From Bradyrhizobium sp. (GTDB lineage Bacteria > Pseudomonadota > Alphaproteobacteria > Rhizobiales > Xanthobacteraceae): 35,247 bases of DNA. The translations under genes were made by a program, and so were the position numbers. The stretch is taken from positions 1 through 35,247 of the forward strand of contig NZ_JADGRI010000011.1 in the NCBI RefSeq assembly GCF_017881085.1, written 5' to 3'. The notes below the pieces were generated by a model. That model saw only the letters and a program-made list of their open reading frames with translations, was not told the origin of the DNA and searched no databases. This document shows positions 1 to 7,189 of the stretch, piece by piece; the stretch's first letter is position 1; each line of letters starts with the position of its first letter.

Positions 1-356
1 TGCAAATTGCCGTCGACGTCGTGATAGCTGATGCGGACGCGCGAATGACGCTGGATATCGTCGTTGACACCGGGCATCGAGACGCTGCCTTCCTGATGCA
101 GGATCGTCTCGGGCGATGCCCAGATGATCTCCGGATTGACATAGGTCTGCGCGCCGTTGATGGGGTCTAGGTCGAGCACCACGACCCGCAGCGGGATGCC
201 GATATGCGGCGCGGTGATCCCGATGCCGGGCGCGGCGTGCATCGTCTCGAGCAGGTCTTGCGCCAGCTCGCGCAGCGCGCCGTCAAAAGCGGTCACCGGC
301 TGCGCCGGAAGCGCAAGCCGAGGGTCGGGATAACGGACAATCGGGCGGATGGTCAT
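1..356 (-). CDS. Peptide deformylase-like protein, 5' part only
   Basis: The reading frame starts at ATG 356 and runs off the left edge, so only about 118 residues are visible. The N-terminus (MTIRPIVRYPDPRL) and the run GIGITAPHIG followed by LRVVVLDLDP match peptide deformylases, which remove the formyl group from nascent proteins using a metal held by one Cys and two His. Two family motifs deviate. Motif 1 (GxGxAAxQ) reads GIGITAPH, so the usual Gln is His. Motif 2 (EGCLS) reads EGSVS, so the metal-binding Cys is Ser (codon at 84-86). The HExxH motif lies outside the window. It is probably a secondary deformylase-like paralogue rather than the housekeeping enzyme. It is divergent from the MFS gene, with about 130 bp between the two starts. 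Confidence 0.8.
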   Translation of the reverse strand, partial: MTIRPIVRYPDPRLALPAQPVTAFDGALRELAQDLLETMHAAPGIGITAPHIGIPLRVVVLDLDPINGAQTYVNPEIIWASPETILHQEGSVSMPGVNDDIQRHSRVRISYHDVDGNL

Positions 357-488
357 GATCTATTGTAATATGCTGGTGAACGTCTCCGGACCCCGGCCGG
401 AAAAAATAATCGGGCATTGCCCCTCAGCCTGTCGGTTCCCGCCCATCCCGTTCGTCTTGCATCCGGAAAGACGCATTGGAGACCAGGA

Positions 489-1700
489 ATGGAAAACTCT
501 CGCTATCGCTGGGTGATCGTCGCGGCCGGGGGCCTGCTCGGCTGTGTCGCGATCGGCGGCATGTTCTCGTTGCCGGTGTTTTTGCAGCCGATCGCGCGGG
601 ATACCGGCTGGTCGGTCACCGGCGTGTCCAGCGCCATGACCATCGGCTTTCTCGCGATGGCCCTCACCAGCATGATCTGGGGCACCCTGTCCGACCGGTG
701 GGGGCCGCTGCCGGTGGTGCTGACAGGCTCGGTCGTGCTGGCGGCGAGCCTGGGGCTCGCGAGCCTCGCGACCTCGCTGGTCGCGTTCCAGTTCATCTTC
801 GGGCTGATGGTCGGCGCCGCCTGCGCCGCGATCTTTGCGCCGATGATGGCCTGCGTCACCGGCTGGTTCGATACCCATCGCAGCCTTGCGGTGTCGCTGG
901 TTTCGGCTGGCATGGGCATGGCGCCGATGACGATGGCGCCATTGGCCGCGTGGCTGGTCTCGCACCACGACTGGCGCACCTCGATGCAGATCGTGGCCCT
1001 CGTCGTCGCAGGGATCATGATCCCGGTTTCGCTCCTGGTGCGCCGCGCGCCCGCGCTCGAAGCCGGAGCGTCCGTGCCGTCAGGCGATCCGGACCAGCCG
1101 GAGATGTCGCTGTCGCAGGCGCTGCGATCGCCGCAATTCATCATCCTGCTCGCGACCAACTTCTTCTGCTGCGCCACCCATTCCGGGCCGATCATCCACA
1201 CCGTAAGCTACGCCGTCAGCTGCGGCATTCCCTTGATATCGGCCGTCACCATCTACAGCGTGGAAGGTTTTGCCGGGATGGGCGGCCGCATCGCCTTCGG
1301 TCTGATGGGCGATCGCTTCGGCGCCAAGCGGGTGCTCGTGCTCGGCCTGCTGGCGCAGGCGTTCGGGGCGCTCGGTTATGTGTTCGTGCGCGAACTCGCC
1401 GCGTTCTATACCGTGGCGGCGCTGTTCGGCTTCATCTATGCCGGCACCATGCCGCTTTATGCCTCTCTGGCGCGCGAAAACTTTCCGCTGCGGATGATGG
1501 GCACCGTGATCGGCGGAACCGCGATGGCCGGCAGCCTGGGCATGGCGACGGGACCGCTGGCCGGCGGTTTGATCTACGACACCTTTGCCAGCTACGCGTG
1601 GCTCTATATCGGCTCCTGGATCATGGGCCTTGGCGCGTTCCTGATCGCCATGACGTTCAGGCCGGTGCCATCGGCAGGTCGCGCGCCGGTGCCGGCGTAG
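489..1700 (+). CDS. MFS transporter, oxalate/formate or monocarboxylate type
   Basis: A 403-residue protein with about 12 hydrophobic segments, as expected of a major facilitator in the inner membrane. Motif A of the first half is visible as GTLSDRWGPLPVV. A second copy in the central loop reads GLMGDRFGAKRVL. The overall look (start MENSRYRWVIVAAGGLLGC, short central loop) is that of the oxalate/formate antiporter and monocarboxylate transporter branch. The substrate cannot be read from the sequence. I chose ATG 489 because AGGA sits just upstream and the protein then begins directly before the first membrane segment. An in-frame start at 417 would add 24 residues without membrane character. 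It stands alone, divergent from the deformylase-like gene. Confidence 0.85.
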   Translation: MENSRYRWVIVAAGGLLGCVAIGGMFSLPVFLQPIARDTGWSVTGVSSAMTIGFLAMALTSMIWGTLSDRWGPLPVVLTGSVVLAASLGLASLATSLVAFQFIFGLMVGAACAAIFAPMMACVTGWFDTHRSLAVSLVSAGMGMAPMTMAPLAAWLVSHHDWRTSMQIVALVVAGIMIPVSLLVRRAPALEAGASVPSGDPDQPEMSLSQALRSPQFIILLATNFFCCATHSGPIIHTVSYAVSCGIPLISAVTIYSVEGFAGMGGRIAFGLMGDRFGAKRVLVLGLLAQAFGALGYVFVRELAAFYTVAALFGFIYAGTMPLYASLARENFPLRMMGTVIGGTAMAGSLGMATGPLAGGLIYDTFASYAWLYIGSWIMGLGAFLIAMTFRPVPSAGRAPVPA

Positions 1701-1734
1701 AATGCTGCGTTTGTTGCGCACCGCTGATGCGGCC

Positions 1735-1880
1735 GTCATTGCCTGCGACAAACGCGAAGCGTTTGCGCGAGGGAGCGATAGCGACGAAGCCATCCACATC
1801 TCCGCAAGCCGTGCTACGGGCTGCTTCGCGGAGCCTGTCATCGGGCGGCGCTTCGCGCCGACCCGTTGGCTCGCAATGAC
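1735..1880. repeat. Dispersed intergenic repeat, 146 bp, with short inverted ends
   Basis: The element begins with GTCATTGC (1735-1742) and ends with the exact reverse complement GCAATGAC (1873-1880). Inside are a hairpin built from CTCCGCAAGCC and a GGGCTGCTTCGCGGAG-like arm (about 1800-1835) and a second palindromic stretch around CGGCGCTTCGCGCCG (about 1846-1861). It has no coding capacity and begins 35 bp after the MFS stop. Wording such as 'gagcgatagcgacgaagc' and 'gttggctcgcaatgac' matches, from memory, short elements scattered between genes in Bradyrhizobium and Rhodopseudomonas. Copy number could not be checked here. Confidence 0.6.
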
Positions 1881-2470
1881 GATGTGAAGGCAATGTGTGC
1901 GACCAATTGACCTGACGGGCAAATCACCGAAAGTCTGTCCAGCCCTTCGCGCAAAAATATTCCGCTTAACTTGTCATGCAAATCACTTCCACATCCCCGC
2001 TGTCTCACCCGAGAGAGGGGCGGCTCGCGATCGTCACGAACGTTGCGGTGAGATGCGGTGGACGCTGATGTCACGAGGACGAACGTGGCTTGAGGCGGAC
2101 GGCGAAGTCGTGTGGTCCTGACGCCCCGGTGCTGGCGTCAAGTTGCGCAGGTTCATTCAGGCGGAGCGACGGTGGCAAGAAAGCCGGTCACCGAGGAGAG
2201 CACGAAGGAAACCGTTAAAACCATTGCGCAGGGAAGGCCGGATTGCCTCCGCTGAACCTGTATGCTCGTGTGCGCTTTTCTATCCCTTTTGCACGCGAGA
2301 CCGCGGGTGCAGCGCGCACCCGGCTTTCCCTGCGCCCTCTGCCTACCAAGGGGGTGAAAGGTTACGCAGGACTCGGGCATCCCGCGCCGCGAGAACGCGG
2401 ACCCATGTCCCTTACCGTCGGGGTCGGGGGTGTCGGATTGCAGAACGCGCGTCTGGCCGGGTTCACCGGC
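1881..2470. other. Gene-free stretch with folded sequence elements
   Basis: Nearly 600 bp without a convincing gene; frames on both strands are short and lack ribosome binding sites. It holds the structured element described separately (2119-2335) and a hairpin of GGCCGG and CCGGCC arms at 2455-2471 that touches the promoter-like motif of the DUF899 gene. From memory, text resembling 2170-2420 recurs in intergenic regions of Bradyrhizobium genomes, which would make this a repeat rather than a unique regulatory region. Confidence 0.5.
2119..2335. repeat. Structured intergenic element with nested long-range stems
   Basis: A 16-bp outer stem pairs 2226-2241 (GCGCAGGGAAGGCCGG) with 2320-2335 (CCGGCTTTCCCTGCGC), with one G-U wobble. 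Inside it a 9-bp stem pairs CTCGTGTGC (2265-2273) with GCACGCGAG (2291-2299), again with one wobble. A third stem is GGGTGC (2305-2310) with GCACCC (2316-2321), which competes for two bases of the outer stem. Upstream, TGACGCC (2119-2125) pairs with GGCGTCA (2134-2140). The wobbles keep pairing while sequence differs, which favours a folded RNA or a REP-like element. The strand of any transcript is unknown. Confidence 0.45.
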
Positions 2471-2505
2471 CGAATCCCGACACACTTGTCACTCCCGCCG
2501 TTCGA
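2471..2505 (+). promoter_or_regulatory. Shared 35-bp promoter-like motif, copy 1
   Basis: This stretch matches 5611-5645 at 30 of 35 positions, with an exact 14-base core CACACTTGTCACTC. It lies about 90-125 bp upstream of the DUF899 start. The TGTCAC core resembles -35 elements of some ECF sigma factor groups that often control DUF899, YCII or SRPBCC-type genes. No sigma factor gene is present in the window and the matching -10 is not certain. Confidence 0.45.
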
Positions 2506-2594
2506 CGTCCGGCGGCAAAATGACCGCATACCAACAGCGAGCGATCGGCCGTGAACGCGAAGACACGACAGATCGCTCCAGTCAGGAGGTTGCG

Positions 2595-3383
2595 ATGACC
2601 ACGACGACATCACCCGAGAAGGGCCGGAAGGAAGGACAGCACGCCATGAGCACGCGGCCGATTGTGTCGCGGCTGGAGTGGGAGGCTGCGCGCGAGCAGC
2701 TTCTCGTCAAGGAGAAGGCCATAATCCGCGCCCGTGACGCGCTGGCCGCCGAGCGGCGGCGGATGCCGTGGCTTGCCGTGGAAAAGGCCTATGTGTTCGA
2801 CGGGCCCAGGGGCAGAGCGAGCCTGCTCGACCTGTTCGAGGGCCGCCGCCAGTTGATCGTCTACCGCGCCTTCTTCGAGCCCGGCGTGCACGGCTGGCCG
2901 GAGCATGCCTGCATCGGCTGTTCGCTTGGGGCCGACCAGGTCGGCCACCTCGCTCACCTGAACGCGCGCGACACGACGCTTGTCTATGCCTCGCGCGCCC
3001 CGCAGGCCGACATCGCGCGCCTGAAGGCGCGGATGGAGTGGGACATCCCCTGGTACACCATCACCGACAGTTTTGATGCCGACTTCGGGGTGGATCAATG
3101 GCACGGCCACAACGCCTTCATCCGCGATAGCGAGCGCGTGTTCCGCACCTACTTCATCAACAGCCGCGGCGACGAGGCGATGGGCACCCTCTGGAGCTAC
3201 CTCGACATGACCGCGCTCGGGCGTCAGGAGGAGTGGGAGAAATCGCCGGAGGGCTATCCGCAGAGCCGGCCGTACAAATGGTGGAACTGGCACGACAGCT
3301 ACGTCCCCGACGCCGCGCCCGACCCGAAATGGGTCAAGGTGTCGGATGCCGGCGAGGCCGCCTTTCGCAAACGCGACGGCTAG
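2595..3383 (+). CDS. DUF899 family protein (thioredoxin-like fold)
   Basis: A 262-residue protein with the layout of DUF899 proteins. It has a charged helical N-terminus (LEWEAAREQLLVKEKAI, from about residue 27), the conserved PWLAVEKAYVFDGPRG, a LLDLFEGRRQLIVYRAFF strand region, and ACIGCS with cysteines 106 and 109 in a thioredoxin-like CxxC position. TTLVYASRAP and WYTITDSFDADFGV follow, then a C-terminal WWNWHDSY. The family is thought to have a thioredoxin fold but its reaction is not established. ATG 2595 is chosen because CAGGAGGT (2583-2590) is a near-perfect ribosome binding site; a longer frame from 2430 has none. It stands alone behind a promoter-like motif shared with the 5.7-kb unit. 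Confidence 0.85.
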   Translation: MTTTTSPEKGRKEGQHAMSTRPIVSRLEWEAAREQLLVKEKAIIRARDALAAERRRMPWLAVEKAYVFDGPRGRASLLDLFEGRRQLIVYRAFFEPGVHGWPEHACIGCSLGADQVGHLAHLNARDTTLVYASRAPQADIARLKARMEWDIPWYTITDSFDADFGVDQWHGHNAFIRDSERVFRTYFINSRGDEAMGTLWSYLDMTALGRQEEWEKSPEGYPQSRPYKWWNWHDSYVPDAAPDPKWVKVSDAGEAAFRKRDG

Positions 3384-3470
3384 TGCGGTCAAGCGTGGCG
3401 CACGGTGAGCGGGTCGGGTTCGTCCGTGCCACGAGGGCAGCTCCGGCGCTCCTCAATGGCGACAAACAGA

Positions 3471-3499
3471 AAACGAAAAGCCCGGCTGGAAAGCCGGGC
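3471..3499 (-). terminator. Intrinsic terminator of the beta-propeller operon
   Basis: Read on the minus strand, GCCCGGCT-TTCC-AGCCGGGC (3499-3480) forms a perfect 8-bp stem followed by a T-rich tract (3479-3471). It lies about 195 bp downstream of the gene ending at 3694 and closes that minus-strand unit. I see no gene in the rest of 3384-3693. Confidence 0.75.
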
Positions 3500-3693
3500 G
3501 GATCGCAAGTAACGCTTAACCATGAGCAATACGGATACTAGATGAAAATCTGCCCGCACCGTCTGTTCAGTTTGTAACACAAGGCCGACGCCATGCGGAC
3601 TTTTTCGCTCAACACACCTGCAGGGCAGTTCGAGGTCGACCAGGCGTCACGTGCCGCGATGGCCGCTCTTTTTGGACGTGCGTTGTCTCCGCG

Positions 3694-4353
3694 TCAGCGG
3701 ACTTGGCCCGCCGCGGCGCCTCGCTTGGGCCGGCGCACGGCTCTGACCTTGCCGCTGCTTCCGCCGCCGCAGAAGAACTGGTCCTTGCCATCGGATTCGA
3801 GCCCCGAGACGGCGAGGCCGGGCGGCATCTCGAGCCTCTCGAGGGCCGCTCCCGTGCGAGGATCGATCCGGGTCAAATCGCTCTGGTCGTTTTCCCAGCT
3901 GCCGTGCCAGAGCTCGCCGTCGACCCAGGTGACCCCGGTGACGAAGCGGTTGGACTCGATGGTGCGCAGGATCGCGCCGGTTTCGGGATCGATCTGGTGG
4001 ATCTTGCGTTCGCGGTACTGCCCGACCCAGAGCGTCCCTTCGGCCCAGGCGAGCCCGGAGTCGCCGCCGCCGCCGGGCGCGGGGATGGTGGCGAGCACGC
4101 GGCCGGTGTTCGGATCGATCTTCTGGATGCGATCCTCGGCGATCTGGAACAAATGCTCGCCGTCGAAGGCCGTGCCGGCATGCGCGGCGACCTCGATCGA
4201 GCGCAGCGTCTTGCCGCTGCCGGGATCAATGGCGGCCAGCTTGTCTCCGGCGGCGATCCAGACCTGCTGGCCGTCATAGGTGACGCCGGCGACCCGCTCG
4301 ACACCCGGGAAGGGCCCATACTCACGGACGATTTCGGCCGACGATCGCTTCAT
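3694..4353 (-). CDS. Beta-propeller protein, Vgb/YVTN or glutamine-cyclotransferase-like
   Basis: 219 residues made of repeating blade-like units: GVTYDGQQVWIAAGDKLAAIDP, AFDGEHLFQIAEDRIQKIDP, AWAEGTLWVGQYRERKIHQIDP and TWVDGELWHGSWENDQSDLTRIDP, each ending in a 'xIDPxTG' turn. This is typical of cytoplasmic streptogramin-lyase-like (Vgb), YVTN or glutamine-cyclotransferase-related propellers. No signal peptide is present, and I see nothing that fixes a catalytic activity. GGGGGTGGAAGC just upstream of ATG 4353 is a good ribosome binding site. It starts 35 bp after the regulator gene ends, in the same direction, so the two are probably one operon ending at the 3471-3499 terminator. Confidence 0.7.
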   Translation of the reverse strand: MKRSSAEIVREYGPFPGVERVAGVTYDGQQVWIAAGDKLAAIDPGSGKTLRSIEVAAHAGTAFDGEHLFQIAEDRIQKIDPNTGRVLATIPAPGGGGDSGLAWAEGTLWVGQYRERKIHQIDPETGAILRTIESNRFVTGVTWVDGELWHGSWENDQSDLTRIDPRTGAALERLEMPPGLAVSGLESDGKDQFFCGGGSSGKVRAVRRPKRGAAAGQVR

Positions 4354-4388
4354 GCTTCCACCCCCTTCACGCCTGACATGCCCTCATC

Positions 4389-5609
4389 CTAGTCGCCCGG
4401 CAGGGGAGCGGGGAGTAACAAGCTTGTCGGGAATCCCGGCACCGGCGGGGTCATCCAGCGCCGGGCCCGGCCGCGACCGAACCATTGCACCTTGCCTGCT
4501 GCCGCAAGCCCGTCGAGGGCCCGCTGCACGGTGCGCTGGCTGGCGCCGAGCGCCAGCGCGAGCGCCGAGCTCGACCAGGATTCGCCGTCGGCGAGGAAGG
4601 CCAGCACGTCGGCATATTCCCCGTCGACCGGCCGCGCCAGCACGACGACCTCGCGGCCGCGGCGCGGCACCAGCGCAAAACCCTGTTTCGTCGCGTTCAC
4701 GCCGGCCAGCGTTCGAAGCGCCTTGCGCAGCCGCCCGATCTCGACCCGCAGCCGCGCGCGATGCGATTCGTCGGCGTGCTTCGCGCCGAAGGCCCGCGCC
4801 AGCAGCGTGCCCCTCGGCACGTCAGCGGGCCACGCTTCGCCCAGCGCGCGGGCGAGCGCGAACAACACCGGACGGCTTTCGAGCGAGACCAAGGTATCCG
4901 CCTCGCGCACGGCATGACGGCAGGCATCGACGACCAGCGCCTTCGACGCCAGCAATGCTTCGACCTCATCGAGCAGGAGAGGGCGCTCTTCGCCGCGCGC
5001 GATCAGGCGCGCCGCGGGCGTGTTCAGGACCAGCGATGCGCTTTCGACCTCCGCCGTCAGCCCGGGGATCGCCGCCGCGTGCGCGGCGCGAGCGGCGCGG
5101 GCAAGTGCCGCGCGTGCCGCCTTGGCCCGGAGACGTCGCATCGCGATCCCCGCCACCACCAGTTCGTGGGCGGCCCGCGACGCCGGCGGGAAGGGCGCGG
5201 GGTCGAGCTCGGCAAGCGTGCGCTCGGCCGCGTCGAGGCGTCCGATCAGCAGCAGGCGCCGGACGTCGAGATAGCGCGCATGCGCGGCGTTGACCCGGTC
5301 GCCATGCGCTTCGAGCGTCACCCGCGCCGCGTCGAGCGCCTTGGCGGGCCAGTTGAGGTCACGCGAGACCAGCGCGATCTCGGCTTCGGCGACGACGCAC
5401 CTCGCCCGCGCCACCGCCTCCTTCGGACCGAAGGCGCGCGCCGCGCTCCTGAGCAGCGTCTTGGCGCGAACGAGATCGCCGAGCTGCGCCATCGCGATGC
5501 CGCGCAGCGCCAGCGCCGGCGCATCGTCGCGCAGCGCGACCCGTTTCAAGGCGCCGAGGGGGTCGCCAGCCGCGAGCGCGCGGCCTGCGGCTGTGATCAG
5601 CGAGTCCAT
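4389..5609 (-). CDS. Putative transcriptional regulator: helical N-terminus plus winged-helix C-terminus
   Basis: A 406-residue Ala/Arg/Leu-rich protein. Residues 1-200 look like helical TPR-type repeats (ALALRGIAMAQLGDLVRAKTLL and similar). Around residues 275-330, RARLRVEIGRLRKALR followed by TKQGFALVPR is typical of an OmpR/SARP-type winged helix. The last 60 residues (DVLAFLADGESWSSSALALALGASQRTVQRALDGLAAAGKVQWFGRGRARRW in total) look like a second, MarR/DeoR-like helix-turn-helix. A DNA-binding role is inferred from this. It heads the operon with the beta-propeller gene. The start codon lies only 2 bp from the shared 35-bp motif, so little leader is available. Confidence 0.65.
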   Translation of the reverse strand: MDSLITAAGRALAAGDPLGALKRVALRDDAPALALRGIAMAQLGDLVRAKTLLRSAARAFGPKEAVARARCVVAEAEIALVSRDLNWPAKALDAARVTLEAHGDRVNAAHARYLDVRRLLLIGRLDAAERTLAELDPAPFPPASRAAHELVVAGIAMRRLRAKAARAALARAARAAHAAAIPGLTAEVESASLVLNTPAARLIARGEERPLLLDEVEALLASKALVVDACRHAVREADTLVSLESRPVLFALARALGEAWPADVPRGTLLARAFGAKHADESHRARLRVEIGRLRKALRTLAGVNATKQGFALVPRRGREVVVLARPVDGEYADVLAFLADGESWSSSALALALGASQRTVQRALDGLAAAGKVQWFGRGRARRWMTPPVPGFPTSLLLPAPLPGD

Positions 5610-5610
5610 C

Positions 5611-5645
5611 GGAATCCCGTCACACTTGTCACTCTCACCGTCCGA
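5611..5645 (+). promoter_or_regulatory. Shared 35-bp promoter-like motif, copy 2
   Basis: This is the second copy of the motif at 2471-2505, with the same 14-base core CACACTTGTCACTC. It begins 2 bp upstream of the minus-strand regulator start and 60-95 bp upstream of the plus-strand unit at 5707-6640. Orientation relative to copy 1 argues that it serves the plus-strand unit. An overlap with control of the regulator gene is possible. Confidence 0.45.
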
Positions 5646-5706
5646 TATCGCGGTCCTAATCTATCACGCGACGACAAACCAGTGTCGTCGCGGCGAGAGG
5701 GCCATC

Positions 5707-5835
5707 ATGGTCGACTGGACGATCCTGTCCCCAACGTTTCTCACAGCCATTGTCGAATGGGCTGGAGCCGTTGTGACTGTGCTCGCCGTCGGCCCGGGCC
5801 AACAGCCCGGGGAAACCAACGGAGAACAACGATGA
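5707..5835 (+). pseudogene. Truncated membrane-protein start, 42 codons
   Basis: The short frame MVDWTILSPTFLTAIVEWAG... contains one hydrophobic stretch, then ends in a polar tail (GPGQQPGETNGEQR). The N-terminus resembles, from memory, the start of COG4280-type integral membrane proteins, which are much longer, so this looks like a decapitated remnant. GAGAGGG precedes the ATG, and the stop overlaps the next start as ATGA at 5832-5835, so it may still be translated and coupled to the next frame. It could instead be a real small membrane peptide. Confidence 0.4.
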
Positions 5836-6293
5836 CGGAACACGTGACCGGAACACGCCAGGAGCGGCTGAATGCAAGGCCGGAACTGTTCAAGGCGGAG
5901 AAGGACCGCGATGGCCTTTGGCGGGAGAGAACCACGAGCGAGCCCGGTACCGGCGGACCCGCGCGCGACGCGATCGGTTGTGAAAGCGGCAACGCGGCCG
6001 CCCTCGGCGCGGCCGGCTGGCTAGGCCTCGCGGCCGCGCCGACCTTCGTCATCATGGCGCTGCTGTCGGTTATTTATGGTCCCGGTTCGGCGGATATGAT
6101 CTGCGCGGCCGCGCGCGATGCGTCACCGCTGAGCGGAATGGTCCCGATGTACCTGCTGATGAGCGCCTTCCATTCGGCGCCGTGGCTGAAGCTGATCTTC
6201 AGCCGGCGCGGCGGCGCCGGCCGGTCCTATGGCGCGGTTCGCGCGAACCGGATATTGACAGTCTCTGAAAACGGGAAAAGGCAGGGACTCTGA
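5832..6293 (+). CDS. Hypothetical membrane protein with a DUF899-like N-terminus (likely chimeric)
   Basis: 153 residues. The first 35 (MTEHVTGTRQERLNARPELF...) read like the beginning of a DUF899 protein, with the familiar TGTRxxRLxARxxLxxAEKD pattern, but no further DUF899 sequence follows. From residue about 55 the protein has two membrane segments (ALGAAGWLGLAAAPTFVIMA and GMVPMYLLMSAFHSAPWLK) of the kind found in small rhizobial membrane proteins that I recall near DUF899 genes. The simplest reading is a fusion formed by deletion. Its start overlaps the preceding frame (ATGA) and its stop overlaps the next start by one base (TGATG), so the three frames look translationally coupled. No function can be assigned. 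Confidence 0.5.
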   Translation: MTEHVTGTRQERLNARPELFKAEKDRDGLWRERTTSEPGTGGPARDAIGCESGNAAALGAAGWLGLAAAPTFVIMALLSVIYGPGSADMICAAARDASPLSGMVPMYLLMSAFHSAPWLKLIFSRRGGAGRSYGAVRANRILTVSENGKRQGL

Positions 6294-6640
6294 TGGCACG
6301 CGTGCGCTGTATCACCGAAATGGGCATGGGCGTCGATGTTCACGGCAAGGATTCCACCAAGGCAGCCAAACGCGCGGTCTCCGACGCCATCCGCCATTCC
6401 AGCCTCGGGTTCTTCCGGATGCTGGGCAAGACGGCGAAGGACATGTTCGTCGATGTCACCATCGCGGTGCCCGATCCCGGCGCGGTCGACACGGCAGCGG
6501 TCGCGAAGGAGCTGCCTTACGGAACGGTGACCGTGTCAGCGGTCAAGGGCGGGCTCGAGATTCCGGCCGAGCAGGGCGGCGATGCCATCATCATCGCCAA
6601 TGCCGCCGTGATTGTCAGTCTCGATGACGGGGCGGGTTAG
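6293..6640 (+). CDS. Lin0512 family protein
   Basis: A 115-residue protein matching the Lin0512 family (TIGR02058-type conserved hypothetical). It starts with MARVRCITEMGMGVDVHGKD, followed by STKAAKRAVSDAIRHSSLGFF, an amphipathic helix, and ends in beta-rich VTVSAVKGGLEIPAEQGG and DAIIIANAAVIVSLDDG. Length is normal for the family, so it appears intact. The biochemical role is unknown; the family's relatives form small oligomeric rings or tunnel-like folds, which does not define a reaction. The start overlaps the preceding stop by one base, with GCAGGGA as ribosome binding site. Confidence 0.75.
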   Translation: MARVRCITEMGMGVDVHGKDSTKAAKRAVSDAIRHSSLGFFRMLGKTAKDMFVDVTIAVPDPGAVDTAAVAKELPYGTVTVSAVKGGLEIPAEQGGDAIIIANAAVIVSLDDGAG

Positions 6641-6817
6641 AGAAAGCCGGGAATGACCGCATGTCGAAGCTACATCCGCTTGATCATCCCGTCTGGCATG
6701 CTCTGACCACACGGCAAGCGGGAAGGAATGTCTGATGCGCTGTGGGGCGTCTTACTCGAGCTGCTTACGGTACCCTACCATAGCCGGCCGCACACCGTTA
6801 TTCTGGAATGAGCCGAC

Positions 6818-7189
6818 ATGACCATCACCATCTACGGCATCAAGAACTGCGACACCATGAAGAAGGCGCGCGCCTGGCTCGACAGCCACGGTGTCGCCTA
6901 TCATTTCCATGACTACAAGAGCGAAGGCATCGCCAAGGACAAGCTGAAAGCCTGGAGCGACGAGGTCGGCTGGGAAACCCTGCTCAACCGGGCCGGCACG
7001 ACCTTCCGCAAATTGCCCGACGGCGACAGAGAGGGCCTTAGCGTGGGCAAGGCGCTCGCCTTGATGCTGGCGCAACCCTCGATGATCAAGCGGCCGGTGC
7101 TCGACCTCGGCGGCAAATTGCTGGTCGGCTTCAAGCCGGAGCTTTATGCAAAGGAGGTCAAGCCGTCGGGCGCGACGCGGAAACGCTAG
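6818..7189 (+). CDS. ArsC/Spx-fold reductase-like protein (YffB type)
   Basis: 123 residues with the thioredoxin-like ArsC/YffB layout. YGIKNCDTMKKARAWL at the N-terminus holds the single active-site-like Cys11. DYKSEGIAKDKLKAW follows, and KRPVLDLGGKLLVGFKPE near the C-terminus carries the conserved KRPV. The family includes glutathione-dependent arsenate reductases, but YffB-type members usually lack demonstrated arsenate activity, and no ars genes are nearby. The stop (TAG 7187-7189) shares CTAG with the stop of the convergent PAS_5 gene. GGAA lies upstream of the ATG. The 177 bp before it show no further gene. Confidence 0.85.
   Translation: MTITIYGIKNCDTMKKARAWLDSHGVAYHFHDYKSEGIAKDKLKAWSDEVGWETLLNRAGTTFRKLPDGDREGLSVGKALALMLAQPSMIKRPVLDLGGKLLVGFKPELYAKEVKPSGATRKR

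Noticed and set aside
3500-3693. Small minus-strand frame (63 codons) running from 3580 through the terminator
   Set aside because: It reads across the 3471-3499 hairpin and has no ribosome binding site or recognisable sequence.
4280-6293. Long plus-strand open frames opposite the regulator gene (4280-5293 and 4485-6293)
   Set aside because: They are Arg/Ala/Gly-rich mirror frames of a high-GC gene on the other strand and lack ribosome binding sites. The minus-strand frame has winged-helix motifs and a plausible operon partner.
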